Part shown: positions 19,813 through 30,890 of the stretch, in pieces
Layout: each line of letters starts with the position of its first letter
Numbering within the stretch: position 1 is the first letter of the stretch
Assembly (NCBI GenBank): GCA_025056745.1
Contig: JANWVQ010000018.1
Span: 1-64,000 of the forward strand
Length of the DNA: 64,000 bases
From: Ignavibacterium sp.
GTDB taxonomy: Bacteria; Bacteroidota; Ignavibacteria; Ignavibacteriales; Ignavibacteriaceae
Direction: 5' to 3'
The notes under the pieces: generated by a model
The model's database searches: none
What the model was told of the DNA's origin: nothing
Seen by the model: the letters and a program-made list of their open reading frames with translations, nothing else
Program-made: the position numbers and the translations under genes

Positions 19813-21477
19813 ATGATAGCAGAAAAAATTATCAAAGCACCAACTGGAAATAAAATCACCTGCAAAGGTTGGATTCAAGAAGCAGCGCTTAGAATGTTGA
19901 TGAACAATCTCGATCCCGAAGTAGCTGAAAATCCCTCAGAGCTAATCGTCTATGGTGGAAAAGGTAAGGCTGCTCGAAATTGGGAATGTTTTGAAGCGAT
20001 TGTCAACTCACTAAAAAATCTTGAAAACGATGAAACTTTACTTGTTCAATCAGGTAAGCCAGTTGCAATCTTTAGAACTCATATCAATGCTCCAAGAGTG
20101 ATTATCGCAAATTCCAATTTAGTTCCACGTTGGGCAAATTGGGATGAATTCAGAAGACTTGAAGAATTAGGTCTTATAATGTATGGACAAATGACCGCTG
20201 GTAGTTGGATCTATATTGGCACACAAGGAATCTTACAAGGCACTTATGAGACTTTTGCCGAATGTGCTAGAAAACATTTTAACTCCGATTTAAGGGGAAA
20301 ATTTTTGTTGACTTGTGGAATTGGAGGAATGGGCGGAGCTCAACCTTTAGCTGCAACGATGAATGGAGCTGCATTTCTCGGAGTTGATGTTGATATTTCA
20401 AGACTTCAGAAAAGAATTGAAACAGGCTATCTTGATATAATTGCTAATAATTTAGATGAAGCACTAAATCTCGTATTAAATGCAAAAGAGAATAAGCAAG
20501 CACTCTCTGTTGGTTTAGTCGGAAATGCTGGTGAAATTTTACCTGAGATTCTTAAAAGAAACATAATTCCAGACGTGGTAACCGATCAAACCTCAGCACA
20601 CGATACATTGAATGGATATGTCCCAATGGGAATGAGTTTAGATGAAGCTTTAGAACTTCGAAAATCAAATCCAGAGAAATACATACATTTAGCAAAACAA
20701 ACGATTGTTGTTCATCTAAAAGCAATGCTCGAATTTCAGAAACGTGGTTCTATAGTGTTTGATTATGGCAATAACATTCGAGGTGAAGCAAAAGCAAATG
20801 GAGTAGAAAATGCTTTTGATATACCAGGTTTTGTCCCTGAATATATTCGACCGCTTTTCTGTGATGGTAAAGGTCCTTTTAGATGGGCTGCTTTGAGTGG
20901 TGATCCAAATGATATCTATGTAACTGATCAAGCTGTGAAAGAAACTTTTCCTGAGAATAAACAGCTTATTAATTGGATTGATATGGCTCAAAAGAAAGTT
21001 CATTTTCAAGGATTACCAGCAAGAATTTGTTGGCTTGGATATGGTGAAAGAGCGAAAATGGGTTTGATATTTAACAAATTAGTTGCAGAAGGTAAAGTAA
21101 GTGCACCAATTGTTATTGGAAGGGATCATTTAGATTGTGGATCAGTTGCATCCCCATATCGTGAAACAGAAGGAATGATTGATGGTAGTGATGCAATTGC
21201 AGATTGGCCATTATTGAATGCTATGTTGAATTGCATCGGCGGAGCAAGTTGGGTATCAATTCATCACGGTGGTGGTGTTGGTATTGGTAATTCTATTCAC
21301 GCAGGTATGGTGGTTGTTGCAGATGGAACAAAAGAGGCAGAAGAAAGATTACAAAGAGTTTTGACTTATGATCCAGGAATGGGAATTGTTCGACACGCAG
21401 ATGCTGGTTACTCTCGTGCAATTGATAATGCAATTAAATGGCACATTAAAATTCCAATGATTAATTTTAATAAGTAA
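19813..21477 (+). CDS. hutU: Urocanate hydratase
   Basis: [88 protein letters not shown]. Confidence 0.97.
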   Translation: MIAEKIIKAPTGNKITCKGWIQEAALRMLMNNLDPEVAENPSELIVYGGKGKAARNWECFEAIVNSLKNLENDETLLVQSGKPVAIFRTHINAPRVIIANSNLVPRWANWDEFRRLEELGLIMYGQMTAGSWIYIGTQGILQGTYETFAECARKHFNSDLRGKFLLTCGIGGMGGAQPLAATMNGAAFLGVDVDISRLQKRIETGYLDIIANNLDEALNLVLNAKENKQALSVGLVGNAGEILPEILKRNIIPDVVTDQTSAHDTLNGYVPMGMSLDEALELRKSNPEKYIHLAKQTIVVHLKAMLEFQKRGSIVFDYGNNIRGEAKANGVENAFDIPGFVPEYIRPLFCDGKGPFRWAALSGDPNDIYVTDQAVKETFPENKQLINWIDMAQKKVHFQGLPARICWLGYGERAKMGLIFNKLVAEGKVSAPIVIGRDHLDCGSVASPYRETEGMIDGSDAIADWPLLNAMLNCIGGASWVSIHHGGGVGIGNSIHAGMVVVADGTKEAEERLQRVLTYDPGMGIVRHADAGYSRAIDNAIKWHIKIPMINFNK

Positions 21478-21503
21478 TCATTAACCATAAATAGAGGTAT
21501 AAT

Positions 21504-22694
21504 ATGAAATTAAAAGTATTAATCGCTGACAAATTTCCTGAAAAATATATTCAAGAATTAAAAGAGCTTGGTTTAGAGGTAATTTATGAACCAAAACTCG
21601 GCGAAAAAGATTTGCCAGTCGCTGCTAAAAATGTTGATATTCTTGTTGTTAGATCAACTGTCGTTAGCGAGGAAACTATCAATGCAAGTGAAAATCTTAA
21701 CTTGATCATCAGAGCTGGCTCCGGAGTTAATAACATCGCTATTCAAGCAGCAAACAAAAAAGGAATTTACGTTGCTAATTGTCCTGGAATGAATGCAGTT
21801 GCAGTTGCTGAACTCACAATGGGACTTATGATTGCACTCGATAGATTTATTCCTGAAAATGTCTCTGATTTTCATAATGGTATTTGGAACAAGGAAAAAT
21901 ACTCAAAAGGTAAAGGGCTTAAAGGTAAGACATTGGGCTTAATCGGTGTTGGACATATCGGAAAAGAAGTTGCAAAGCGCGCACTTGCTTTTGAAATGAA
22001 TGTTTATGGAAAAGATATCTCCCGAATTGAAGGAGTTCCAATTAAAGATTTTAGTGAAATGGATAAACTTCTTGAATTATGTGATATTGTTTCAATTCAT
22101 CTTCCTGCTACACCACTAACGAAAGGATTGTTCAATAAACAAATGTTTAGTTGTATGAAAAACGGTGCTTATTTAATCAATACCTCTCGACACGATATAG
22201 TAGTTGAAGAAGATTTGCTTGAAGCCATTAAAGAGAAAAATATTCGTTACGCTTGTGATGTTTTCAAGGGTGAGCCAGAAGCTAAATCAGGAGAGGTAAA
22301 GTCTATTCTTCAAGGAAATCCTAACGTCTATGTTACTCATCATATTGGTGCTTCAACTGAACAGGCTCAAGATGCTGTAGCTGAGGAAACAGTAAGAATT
22401 ATTAAACATTACGTAAATAGTGGAGTAATTGAGCACTGGGTCAACAAAGCAAAACAAATTGATGCAAGATATCAATTAGTTGTCAAACATTATGATAAAC
22501 CCGGAGTTTTAGCTGGTGTGTTAGATATAATTAAAGAAGCTAATATTAACATCGAAGAAATTGAAAATATAATATTTGAGGGCGGTGTTGCAGCAAGCTG
22601 TACAATGAAATTAAGAAGTGCTGTTACCGCAGATATGATAAAAAGAATGAGAGAGCTTCCAAATATTATTAGCGTAAGTCACGTTGAACTATAA
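21504..22694 (+). CDS. serA: D-3-phosphoglycerate dehydrogenase with C-terminal ACT domain
   Basis: NAD-binding GKTLGLIGVGHIGKEVAKRALAFEMNVYG; NTSRHDIVVEEDLLEAI; C-terminal ACT (HYDKPGVLAGVLDIIKEANINIEEIENIIF). Confidence 0.88.
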   Translation: MKLKVLIADKFPEKYIQELKELGLEVIYEPKLGEKDLPVAAKNVDILVVRSTVVSEETINASENLNLIIRAGSGVNNIAIQAANKKGIYVANCPGMNAVAVAELTMGLMIALDRFIPENVSDFHNGIWNKEKYSKGKGLKGKTLGLIGVGHIGKEVAKRALAFEMNVYGKDISRIEGVPIKDFSEMDKLLELCDIVSIHLPATPLTKGLFNKQMFSCMKNGAYLINTSRHDIVVEEDLLEAIKEKNIRYACDVFKGEPEAKSGEVKSILQGNPNVYVTHHIGASTEQAQDAVAEETVRIIKHYVNSGVIEHWVNKAKQIDARYQLVVKHYDKPGVLAGVLDIIKEANINIEEIENIIFEGGVAASCTMKLRSAVTADMIKRMRELPNIISVSHVEL

Positions 22695-22716
22695 TTCGAA
22701 ATAAATTTATATAATA

Positions 22717-22774
22717 AAGCTGTCTCATAAAAAAAATTTAAATTAAAATTTTTCAATTGATTATGAGACAGCTT
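22717..22774. repeat. Inverted repeat AAGCTGTCTCATAA...TTATGAGACAGCTT (family member B)
   Basis: Perfect 14-bp arms at 22717-22730 and 22761-22774, 30-nt AT-rich loop; 22 nt after the serA stop. Confidence 0.8.
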
Positions 22775-22971
22775 CTTTTATAATCAAATTGGAGGATTTT
22801 TAATCATTTAAAGAATAAATTAAATTATTATCAAAAGAATCTATCATTACCTAACTATTTCCTGAATCATCTCCCTTCATATTTAATTAAGTTTTTACAC
22901 TAATCAACATAATAAATAAAAATTGTGTCAATGATTTGTAATGAGAGAAATTTTCTATTTAATTCTATGAA

Positions 22972-24492
22972 TCAATTAAGAAAAATTTTTACACCAGGAC
23001 CAACTGGTAGTTCCATTAAAAACCAGACTATAAAAAGTCCTGTCCATACTATAAAAAATGCAATAGTGTAAGGTAACATTGTAGCTATTAGAGTTCCTAT
23101 TCCAGCTTTATTATCATATTTTGCTACAAAAGCGATAATCAATGCAAAATAAGACATCATAGGTGAAATGATATTAGTAACACTATCTCCTACTCTATAT
23201 GCTGCTTGAACTAACTCTGGTGAATAACCAAGTAACATAAACATCGGAATAAAAACAGGAGCCATAATTGCCCATTTGGCAGATGCACTTCCGATAAAAA
23301 GATTTATAAATGCTGAGATTATTATGAACGAAATTAACAATGGAATAGGTCCTAATCCAGATGATTTAAGAAAATTTGCACCTTCGACTGCGACTATCAT
23401 TCCAAGATTTGTCCAGTTAAAAAAAGCAACAAATTGCGCAGCAAAGAATACCAACACAATGTAAGAGCCCAAAGTCTCCATTGATTTATTCATTCCTTTA
23501 ATTACATCAACATCACTTTTAATTGTCTTAGCTCCAATTCCATAGGCAAGTCCAGAGATTACACCACCAAAGAAAATAAAAGCAACAATTCCACTTAAGA
23601 ATGGTGATTTGAGTATTCCATTGGTTTTAGGATCTCTTAAAAAACCACCATCTGGTATCAACCCAGCGAGAATTATAAGAGAGAAAATGAATAAAGTAAT
23701 TCCTGCATACCAAAGACCTCTTTTTTCATCTGACGAAAGCGGTTTTATCTCTTCGGCTTGAGCTGAACCTTCATATTTTCCTAATCTAGGAACGATTATT
23801 TTTTCAGTGACCCAAGTTCCTGTTATTGCTATAAAAAAAGTAGAAACAAACATAAAGTAATAATTAGCGGCAGCATTAACTTCATAACTTTTATCAATTA
23901 TATGAGCTGCTTCCTGAGTTAAACCAGCTAAAAGAGGATCAATTGTTCCTAATAAAAGATTAGCACTATATCCACCAGAAACACCTGCAAAAGCTGCAGC
24001 TAAACCAGCGATTGGATGTCTTCCTGCTGCTAAGAAAATTACTGCCGATAGTGGGACTAAGAGTACATAACCAATTTCACTAGCTGTATTTGATAATATT
24101 CCAGCAAAAACAATGACGAAAGTAAGAAGTTTTTTAGGTGATTTTAATACTAATAATTTCAGTACAGTGCCAATTAAACCACTATGTTCAGCAACTGCAA
24201 TTCCCAATAAAGAAACCAAGACAGTACCTAAAGGCGCAAAAGAAACAAAATTAGAAATCAGATTAAGTATTATTCGATGCAATCCTTCAATGGAAAGAAG
24301 ATTTATAGGTCTTATTTCTTTTCCTGTTCCGGGATGAATTACAGAAAAATCAAATTGACTGACTATCCACGAGACAAAAATTATCCCCAGTGCAAAAATT
24401 GCAAAAAGAGTTGTTGGATTCGGAAGTTTATTACCAACTTTTTCGATTATGTATAAAAATTTGTCAATAAAATTCCTTTTATTATTCGACAT
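22972..24492 (-). CDS. AbgT family transporter
   Basis: [25 protein letters not shown], polytopic, [21 protein letters not shown]; typical AbgT. Confidence 0.92.
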   Translation of the reverse strand: MSNNKRNFIDKFLYIIEKVGNKLPNPTTLFAIFALGIIFVSWIVSQFDFSVIHPGTGKEIRPINLLSIEGLHRIILNLISNFVSFAPLGTVLVSLLGIAVAEHSGLIGTVLKLLVLKSPKKLLTFVIVFAGILSNTASEIGYVLLVPLSAVIFLAAGRHPIAGLAAAFAGVSGGYSANLLLGTIDPLLAGLTQEAAHIIDKSYEVNAAANYYFMFVSTFFIAITGTWVTEKIIVPRLGKYEGSAQAEEIKPLSSDEKRGLWYAGITLFIFSLIILAGLIPDGGFLRDPKTNGILKSPFLSGIVAFIFFGGVISGLAYGIGAKTIKSDVDVIKGMNKSMETLGSYIVLVFFAAQFVAFFNWTNLGMIVAVEGANFLKSSGLGPIPLLISFIIISAFINLFIGSASAKWAIMAPVFIPMFMLLGYSPELVQAAYRVGDSVTNIISPMMSYFALIIAFVAKYDNKAGIGTLIATMLPYTIAFFIVWTGLFIVWFLMELPVGPGVKIFLN

Positions 24493-24580
24493 TAATATTC
24501 CCTTTGATTGATTTGAAAAATAAAGATGAGTTGCTGAGATTAAATATAAAAAGAAATGATTTATGATGAAAATTAGGATT

Positions 24581-24668
24581 GAGACTGTCTCAAAAAAATC
24601 TATTTAATTTTTAGGGATATGATTAAAATGAACTTTGGATTTTAATATTTAATCCTTGAGACAGCCTC
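24581..24668. repeat. Inverted repeat GAGACTGTCTCAA...TTGAGACAGCCTC (family member C)
   Basis: Arms at 24581-24593 and 24656-24668 (12/13 paired), 62-nt loop; just downstream of the minus-strand DsrE-like stop. Confidence 0.7.
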
Positions 24669-24684
24669 AAAATAAAGAATATTA

Positions 24685-25179
24685 TTATGTAAAAATTATC
24701 GGGCCACCAGCTGCTTTTTGATAAAAATCTCCAACTGTCAAAATATCATCTACACCTTCCCAAAGGTCTTTTCTTTCTAAATGAAACATATCCATTGCAA
24801 GTTTACAAGCATAGATTCCAGCACCGGCATCTTTAATCATTTGAAGGAATTCTCGAACAGGAGGCACATCAAGTTTCTCCATTTCTTTTTTCATCATCCA
24901 AGTTGCGAAGGATGCCATACCTGGAATTATTCCTAACCAAGTTGGCATTTTCTGTCCCCAAGGCAATCTCATAGCAGCATTTCCAACAGTAGCAATAGAT
25001 AAATTGTCCATTCGTTTATCTATTATTGCATCCATTCCAAAAAATGTAAAGAATAAATTAGCCTCAATTCCTTCCATTCTTGCACCATTTGATAAAATCA
25101 AACCCGGGTAAACTCCATCCAATGAACCTCGGGAGATAATTATTGATACTTTCTTAATTTCTTCAGTTTGATTATTCAT
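24685..25179 (-). CDS. DsrE/DsrF/DsrH-like family protein (DsrE2-like)
   Basis: VSIIISRGSLDGVYPGLILSNGARMEGIEANLFFTFFGMDAI, conserved Cys in GIYACKLAMDMF. Confidence 0.82.
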   Translation of the reverse strand: MNNQTEEIKKVSIIISRGSLDGVYPGLILSNGARMEGIEANLFFTFFGMDAIIDKRMDNLSIATVGNAAMRLPWGQKMPTWLGIIPGMASFATWMMKKEMEKLDVPPVREFLQMIKDAGAGIYACKLAMDMFHLERKDLWEGVDDILTVGDFYQKAAGGPIIFT

Positions 25180-25191
25180 TTTAGCCTCCTA

Positions 25192-25509
25192 TTAAATGCA
25201 ACCTTTAGGTTTTGGTAATCCAGCAATTTTAGCAGCTTTTTTAGCCGGACCTTTTGGAAAAAGTTGATAAAGCTCTTTCGTATCAACTCCGCTTTCTTTT
25301 GTTAATTTTCTGATGGATGGTGCATCATTGTTTTTTTGGAACTCCTGTCTCATATAATTTATCACTAACCAATGTCTATCTGTTAGCTCAGGAATTCCTT
25401 CCTCTTGTGCCAATGCTTTTGCGATGTCTTCATTCCAGTCTGATAAGTTTTTCAGATGACCATCAGCATCAAGTTCTATTTGTTTTCCGGAAATTTCTAT
25501 TACAGCCAT
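25192..25509 (-). CDS. TusE/DsrC/DsvC family sulfur relay protein
   Basis: GYLxNLxDWxxxIA-like start, LTDRHWLVINYMRQEF, LFPKGPAKKAAKIAGLPKPKGCI C-terminus with penultimate Cys. Confidence 0.93.
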   Translation of the reverse strand: MAVIEISGKQIELDADGHLKNLSDWNEDIAKALAQEEGIPELTDRHWLVINYMRQEFQKNNDAPSIRKLTKESGVDTKELYQLFPKGPAKKAAKIAGLPKPKGCI

Positions 25510-25522
25510 ATTTGTCTCCTTT

Positions 25523-26218
25523 TTAGTTTAGTTGAAGATTTTTTACATTATTTTTATTTAAGTCAGATAAACTCTTTAAGAATTCTAAAGTGAAGAATAG
25601 TGCTTTTTTAGTCTCTGGTTGATTTAATTGCTTAATTAGTTTGATTAAAGAAATATCATCTTCGACATTAATGTCAAGTTTTTTATAAACGTTTAATGCA
25701 TTATTAACTGCCTGAAGCATATCGGGTTGAGTAAGATTTTTTATAGTATTGAGAATAGTTACAATATTATCACCTAATGCTTTTACATCTTCAACAGTAA
25801 ATGATGAAACTATATTATCAATAATTTTTAATGACTCTTTGAAGAAAGCAAAATAACCTTTCCTGTCCAATTCATCTAATTTTGTCATCCACTGAACTGT
25901 CATTTCTTTAGAGACAATACTAAAATCTTTACTGAAATCTCTTATGTTTTCTAATTGCTCGAAGATTTTAGTTAGATTATTTACATTTCTTAGTAACTTC
26001 TTGAAAAGGTATACAATATCTCCAGTCTTGAGGTAATCACTGACTTGATCTAATTCATTTATTGAAGTTTGATAAAGATCTTTAGCAACTCTCATCAAGT
26101 CATCTTTCAAATCCTGAATTTCTTGTCTGTGTTTTCTCTGAAGCTCTATTTCATTAAGGATAAAATTAAGTTTATTATTTATTTCATCTAACTGAAGTTG
26201 AATGTTTTTCTCTTCCAT
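25523..26218 (-). CDS. DUF1641 domain-containing protein
   Basis: Pattern and context: helical protein adjacent to SQR-like and DsrE/TusE genes, as commonly seen for DUF1641. Confidence 0.65.
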   Translation of the reverse strand: MEEKNIQLQLDEINNKLNFILNEIELQRKHRQEIQDLKDDLMRVAKDLYQTSINELDQVSDYLKTGDIVYLFKKLLRNVNNLTKIFEQLENIRDFSKDFSIVSKEMTVQWMTKLDELDRKGYFAFFKESLKIIDNIVSSFTVEDVKALGDNIVTILNTIKNLTQPDMLQAVNNALNVYKKLDINVEDDISLIKLIKQLNQPETKKALFFTLEFLKSLSDLNKNNVKNLQLN

Positions 26219-26219
26219 A

Positions 26220-27449
26220 TTAAAACCTCTTTCCTGCCATTGACATATGAGATTCTATTGGTAATTCAACACCTTTCAACAAGAAGTTCCAATACATCCA
26301 CCTGAACATAACCTTTCCAAAGTGATTCATCTGAGTTTCTTCAAGCAATGAGAAAGGTCCAATACCAGGCAATGGAAACTTACCGGGTAAAGGTTCTGTG
26401 TCGTAGTTGAAATCGATTAAAATTCCTTTACCAAATCCACTTTCAATGAAACAATTTGCGTGACCATCAAATTTTGCGGAAGGTTTTCTACCTTCAATTA
26501 CATCAAGGAAATTCTCAACTAAAATATCAGCTTGAAAGTGAGCAACAGAACCAGCTTTGGAACTTGGTAGATTTGTTGCATCACCAATTACGAAGATATT
26601 ATCAAATCCCTCTGCTAATAAAGTGTGTTTGTCAGTTGGGATGAAATTTAATTCATCACCTAACCCGCTTCTTGCTATAGCTTCATCACCTTTGTTAGTT
26701 GGGATTGTAACTAAAACATCGAAAGGAACCTCAATTTCGTCGTAAGAAACGATTTTCTTTTCTTCATTGTCCACTCTTTGTATTAAGAAATCAGGTATCA
26801 GTTTAATGTTCTTCTTTTCTAAGAAATCTCCGAGTATTGCTGATGCTTTTGGTTTTGTAAAAGCACCTGATAATGGTGTTACAAAACTAATATCGACTTT
26901 TTCTCTGATTCCTCTCTCTGAAAAATACCAGTCCGCAAGGAAAGCAAATTCCAATGGTGCGACAGGACATTTAATTGGCATTTCTGTTATATGAATTACA
27001 AGCTTTCCTCCTTCCCAGTTTTTAAAGAATTTACCAAGCGAGCAAGCTCCATCGATGGTGTAAAAATCAAATACATTTTTTCGCCAAAGACTTCCTTGCA
27101 TTCCTTCAATTTCAGAAGGGTCAATTCTTGATCCAGTTGCAATGATTAAATAATCATAACTTAATACTACATTATTTTTTAATATGACTTTATTTTCATT
27201 AACATCTATTTTATCAATTTCACTCATTATTACCGAGACGCCTGAAGGAAAGAAATCTCTTTTTGGTTTTATCACATCCTTTCTTGAATAGATACCAAAA
27301 GGAATAAATAAAAATCCTGGTTGATAATAATGTGTCTCTTCCTTATCTACAATTGTAATGCTCCATTGATTAGTATCCAATTCGTTATAAAGCTTATTTA
27401 GTATCATTGTACCTGCGGTACCAGCTCCGAGAATAACTAATTTTTTCAT
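26220..27449 (-). CDS. FAD/NAD(P)-dependent oxidoreductase, sulfide:quinone oxidoreductase-like
   Basis: VILGAGTAGTMI Rossmann motif, HYYQPGFLFIPFG, YDYLIIATGSR, KCPVAPLEF, NIFVIGDATNLPSSKAGSVAHFQ. Confidence 0.88.
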   Translation of the reverse strand: MKKLVILGAGTAGTMILNKLYNELDTNQWSITIVDKEETHYYQPGFLFIPFGIYSRKDVIKPKRDFFPSGVSVIMSEIDKIDVNENKVILKNNVVLSYDYLIIATGSRIDPSEIEGMQGSLWRKNVFDFYTIDGACSLGKFFKNWEGGKLVIHITEMPIKCPVAPLEFAFLADWYFSERGIREKVDISFVTPLSGAFTKPKASAILGDFLEKKNIKLIPDFLIQRVDNEEKKIVSYDEIEVPFDVLVTIPTNKGDEAIARSGLGDELNFIPTDKHTLLAEGFDNIFVIGDATNLPSSKAGSVAHFQADILVENFLDVIEGRKPSAKFDGHANCFIESGFGKGILIDFNYDTEPLPGKFPLPGIGPFSLLEETQMNHFGKVMFRWMYWNFLLKGVELPIESHMSMAGKRF

Positions 27450-27910
27450 TTTATTTCCTCTATATTTTTTTCAATAGTTAGTTCAATTATTTTATTTTTT
27501 ATAGTTTGACAGTTACTAAATTCTTTGTAAACAATGCAATCTCTACAACTTCGAGATGCACAAGTATTATTTTTATGTTTAAAGTTCCAGCAAGGATCAG
27601 TAGAAGTTTTAAATGCAGAGCAATTATTTCTTTCAGATTCAGAGCAGTTAATAATAGACCAACAAGGTATCATTGATAATGTCTTTTTGATTCCTTCAAT
27701 ACTTACCTTTTCTTCGTTTATTGTTTTACGAATACAATTAATTCTATCAATATCAATTTCTGAATAAAGTCTTTGACCTGATTTTTTTTTGAATGGAATA
27801 ATCAATCCTTCTTTTTCGTACATTCGCAAAGTATGTACTGAAATTTTCAAAAGCTCTGCAGCTTTTCTAATTGGATATTTGGGTTGTTGTTCTAAATTAT
27901 CTCGAAACAT
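27446..27910 (-). CDS. MerR family transcriptional regulator with Cys-rich C-terminus
   Basis: YPIRKAAELLKISVHTLRMYEKEGLIIPFKKKSGQRLYSEIDIDRI HTH; eight Cys in the C-terminal region. Start at Met 27910 preferred over 28012. Confidence 0.85.
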   Translation of the reverse strand: MFRDNLEQQPKYPIRKAAELLKISVHTLRMYEKEGLIIPFKKKSGQRLYSEIDIDRINCIRKTINEEKVSIEGIKKTLSMIPCWSIINCSESERNNCSAFKTSTDPCWNFKHKNNTCASRSCRDCIVYKEFSNCQTIKNKIIELTIEKNIEEIK

Positions 27911-28097
27911 CTTTAATCTTAAAACTTGATATTTATAAATGTCAACTTTTTTGCCAAAAAAAAAATGCTTAATTTTAGTAGAATTTAAGGTTTTTTGAAT
28001 AGTGAATTTCAAATTTTTAGAAAGTTGATATTTATAATTCTAAGATTTAAGAAAATTAGATAGGAATGAGCAGGAATTAGAAATTTCTTATGCAGAA

Positions 28098-28161
28098 AAG
28101 GCTGTCTCAAAGATTAATTCAATTAAAAATTAAAAAAGAAATTATTAAATGAGACAGCCTT
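28098..28161. repeat. Inverted repeat AAGGCTGTCTCA...TGAGACAGCCTT (family member D)
   Basis: Perfect 12-bp arms at 28098-28109 and 28150-28161, 40-nt AT-rich loop; 7 nt downstream of the kbl stop (minus strand). Confidence 0.8.
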
Positions 28162-28168
28162 AAAATAA

Positions 28169-29359
28169 TTAAATACCCATTTCTTTTTTAACTTCCGAAA
28201 ATTTCTCAACTGCAAAATCCAAATCTTCGATAGAATGGGCAGCTGAGATTTGAACTCTGATTCTTGCAGTGCCTTTAGGTACGACAGGATAGAAAAATCC
28301 AATCACATAAACACCTTTTTCCAACATCCTTGCAGCCATTTTTTGAGCTAATACCGCATCTCCCAACATAATTGGGACTATAGGGTGAATACCTTCTTTT
28401 ATTTCAAAACCAGCGGATTTGATTTTTTCACGGAAGTATTTTGTGTTCCTCTCCAAACGATCTCTTAATTCAGTTGTTGATGAAATCATATCTAAAACTT
28501 TTATAGATGCTGATACGATCGCAGGAGCAAGAGTATTTGAAAATAAGTAAGGACGAGAACGTTGTCTAAGTAAATCCACAATTTCTTTTCTTGCTGATGT
28601 GTAACCACCACTTGCTCCACCAAGTGCTTTTCCAAGGGTACCTGTAATGATATCAACTCTACCAATTACATCATTAAACTCGTGAGTTCCTTTACCGTGT
28701 TTTCCCATAAAACCAACTGCGTGAGAATCATCTATCATAACCATAGCACCATATTTATCAGCGAGGTCGCAAATGTCTTTCAATGGAGCAATAAATCCAT
28801 CCATTGAAAAAACTCCGTCAGTTGCTATTAGAATTTTTTGCGCGTTATTTGCTCTTGCCTGTTTTAATTTATCTTCAAGATCGTTCATATCACAATTTTT
28901 ATATCTATATCTTTGAGCTTTACACAATCTGATTCCATCAATTATACTAGCGTGGTTTAATTCATCACTTACAACAGCATCTTCTTCAGATAAAAGTGTT
29001 TCAAATAATCCACCATTTGCATCAAAGCAGGAAGTGTAAAGAATAGTGTCATCTGTTTCTAAGAATTCAGAAATCTTTTGTTCAAGAATTTTATGAATTT
29101 CTTGAGTACCACAAATAAATCTAACTGATGATAAACCAAATCCCCATTTATCTAATCCATCTTTTGCAGCTTGAATAAGTTCTTTGTTGTCAGCTAATCC
29201 GAGATAATTATTAGCACACATATTCAAAACTTTTTGCGAGTGAGAAACTTCAATGTGTGCAGATTGAGGTGAGGTTATAATTCTTTCTCTTTTATACAAA
29301 CCTTCATTTTCAATTGATTCGAGAATTGAACTATAAAAACTTTTTATTTCTGTATTCAT
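28169..29359 (-). CDS. kbl: Glycine C-acetyltransferase (2-amino-3-ketobutyrate CoA ligase)
   Basis: [66 protein letters not shown]. Confidence 0.95.
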   Translation of the reverse strand: MNTEIKSFYSSILESIENEGLYKRERIITSPQSAHIEVSHSQKVLNMCANNYLGLADNKELIQAAKDGLDKWGFGLSSVRFICGTQEIHKILEQKISEFLETDDTILYTSCFDANGGLFETLLSEEDAVVSDELNHASIIDGIRLCKAQRYRYKNCDMNDLEDKLKQARANNAQKILIATDGVFSMDGFIAPLKDICDLADKYGAMVMIDDSHAVGFMGKHGKGTHEFNDVIGRVDIITGTLGKALGGASGGYTSARKEIVDLLRQRSRPYLFSNTLAPAIVSASIKVLDMISSTTELRDRLERNTKYFREKIKSAGFEIKEGIHPIVPIMLGDAVLAQKMAARMLEKGVYVIGFFYPVVPKGTARIRVQISAAHSIEDLDFAVEKFSEVKKEMGI

Positions 29360-29391
29360 TTTTCCCTCTTAAAAATTTATTATAATTAATT

Positions 29392-30780
29392 TTAACTTGG
29401 TCCTATCATTTTTTCAGGACGAACAATTTCATCAAATTTTTCAGCAGTCAGTAAGCCTAGTTCAACAGCAGCTTGTTTTAGAGTTTTATTTTCAGCGTGA
29501 GCTTTTTTTGCTACTTTTGCAGCGTTATCATAACCAATTACAGGATTAAGCGAAGTTACAAGCATTAGAGAATTTTCAACGTGTTTTTTAATGTTTTCAA
29601 GATTTGGTTCAATACCAACGACACAATTGTCAGCAAAACTCTCACAGGCATCTGATAATAATCTAATTGAATTTAGAACATTAAAAATTATTACAGGTTT
29701 GAAAACATTCAGTTCGAAATTTCCACTTGCTCCCCCGAAATTAACGGCGACATCATTTCCAAAAACTTGAGCACAAACCATCGTCATAGCTTCGCTTTGA
29801 GTTGGATTTACTTTTCCTGGCATAATAGAACTACCTGGTTCATTTTCTGGTAGATGAAGTTCTCCTAATCCGCATCGAGGACCTGAACCAAGCCAGCGAA
29901 TATCGTTTGCAATCTTCATTAATGAAGCTGCAAGAGTTTTTAATACTCCGTGAAATTCAACGAGTGCATCGTGAGTAGCAAGCGCTTCAAATTTATTTCG
30001 TGCAGTAACAAATGGTAATCCGGTAATCTCAGCGATTTTTTTAGCAGATAATTCGGCAAACTTTGGATGTGTATTTAAGCCTGTTCCCACAGCTGTTCCG
30101 CCTAATGCAAGCTCATATAATCTTGGTAAAGCTGCTTCAATTCTTTCCAAACCGTTATTGAGCATCTGAACATAACCGCTGAATTCCTGTCCTAATGTTA
30201 AAGGAACTGCATCCATTAAATGAGTTCTGCCAATTTTAATGATATCTTTAAATTCTTCAGACTTTTTCTGTAAAGCATCTTTTAATTTTTTAACCATTGG
30301 TATTAATCTTTTATGAATTTGTTCAACAGTTGCAATATGCATTGCTGTTGGGAAAGTATCGTTTGAGGATTGAGCTTTATTTACATCGTCATTCGGGTGA
30401 ATAGGATTTTTACTACCAAGCACTCCACCAGCAATCTCAATTGCTCTATTTGCAATTACTTCATTGGCGTTCATATTTGTTTGAGTACCGCTACCAGTTT
30501 GCCAGACTACTAGAGGAAAATGTTCATCAAGTTTACCTTCAATAACTTCATCAGCTGCTTTAGAAATCAGGTCAGCTTTCTCAGGACTTAAAGTGCCAAG
30601 TTCTTTATTAGCAAGGGCAGCAGCTTTTTTTAATATTCCTAATGCTCTGATCATTTCTCGTGGAAATTTATCTCCGCCTATCTTAAAATTCATTAAAGAC
30701 CTTGCGGTTTGAGCACCATAGTATTTGTCTGATGGGACTTGAACTTCGCCCATCGTGTCTTTTTCAATTCTATATTCCAT
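29392..30780 (-). CDS. fumC: Class II fumarate hydratase
   Basis: [64 protein letters not shown]. Confidence 0.96.
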   Translation of the reverse strand: MEYRIEKDTMGEVQVPSDKYYGAQTARSLMNFKIGGDKFPREMIRALGILKKAAALANKELGTLSPEKADLISKAADEVIEGKLDEHFPLVVWQTGSGTQTNMNANEVIANRAIEIAGGVLGSKNPIHPNDDVNKAQSSNDTFPTAMHIATVEQIHKRLIPMVKKLKDALQKKSEEFKDIIKIGRTHLMDAVPLTLGQEFSGYVQMLNNGLERIEAALPRLYELALGGTAVGTGLNTHPKFAELSAKKIAEITGLPFVTARNKFEALATHDALVEFHGVLKTLAASLMKIANDIRWLGSGPRCGLGELHLPENEPGSSIMPGKVNPTQSEAMTMVCAQVFGNDVAVNFGGASGNFELNVFKPVIIFNVLNSIRLLSDACESFADNCVVGIEPNLENIKKHVENSLMLVTSLNPVIGYDNAAKVAKKAHAENKTLKQAAVELGLLTAEKFDEIVRPEKMIGPS

Positions 30781-30890
30781 CTTTTTTCTCCCTGAAAAAA
30801 ATTTTTAAAAGTCTTAACGAAATTTATCTATTATTTTAACAACCGACCAAAGAGGTGATTTTATTGAAATGTGGAAATAGCCTAAGTTGA

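Noticed and set aside
20716-21009. - strand 97-aa ORF antisense to hutU
   Set aside because: Contained in highly conserved hutU sequence; considered spurious.
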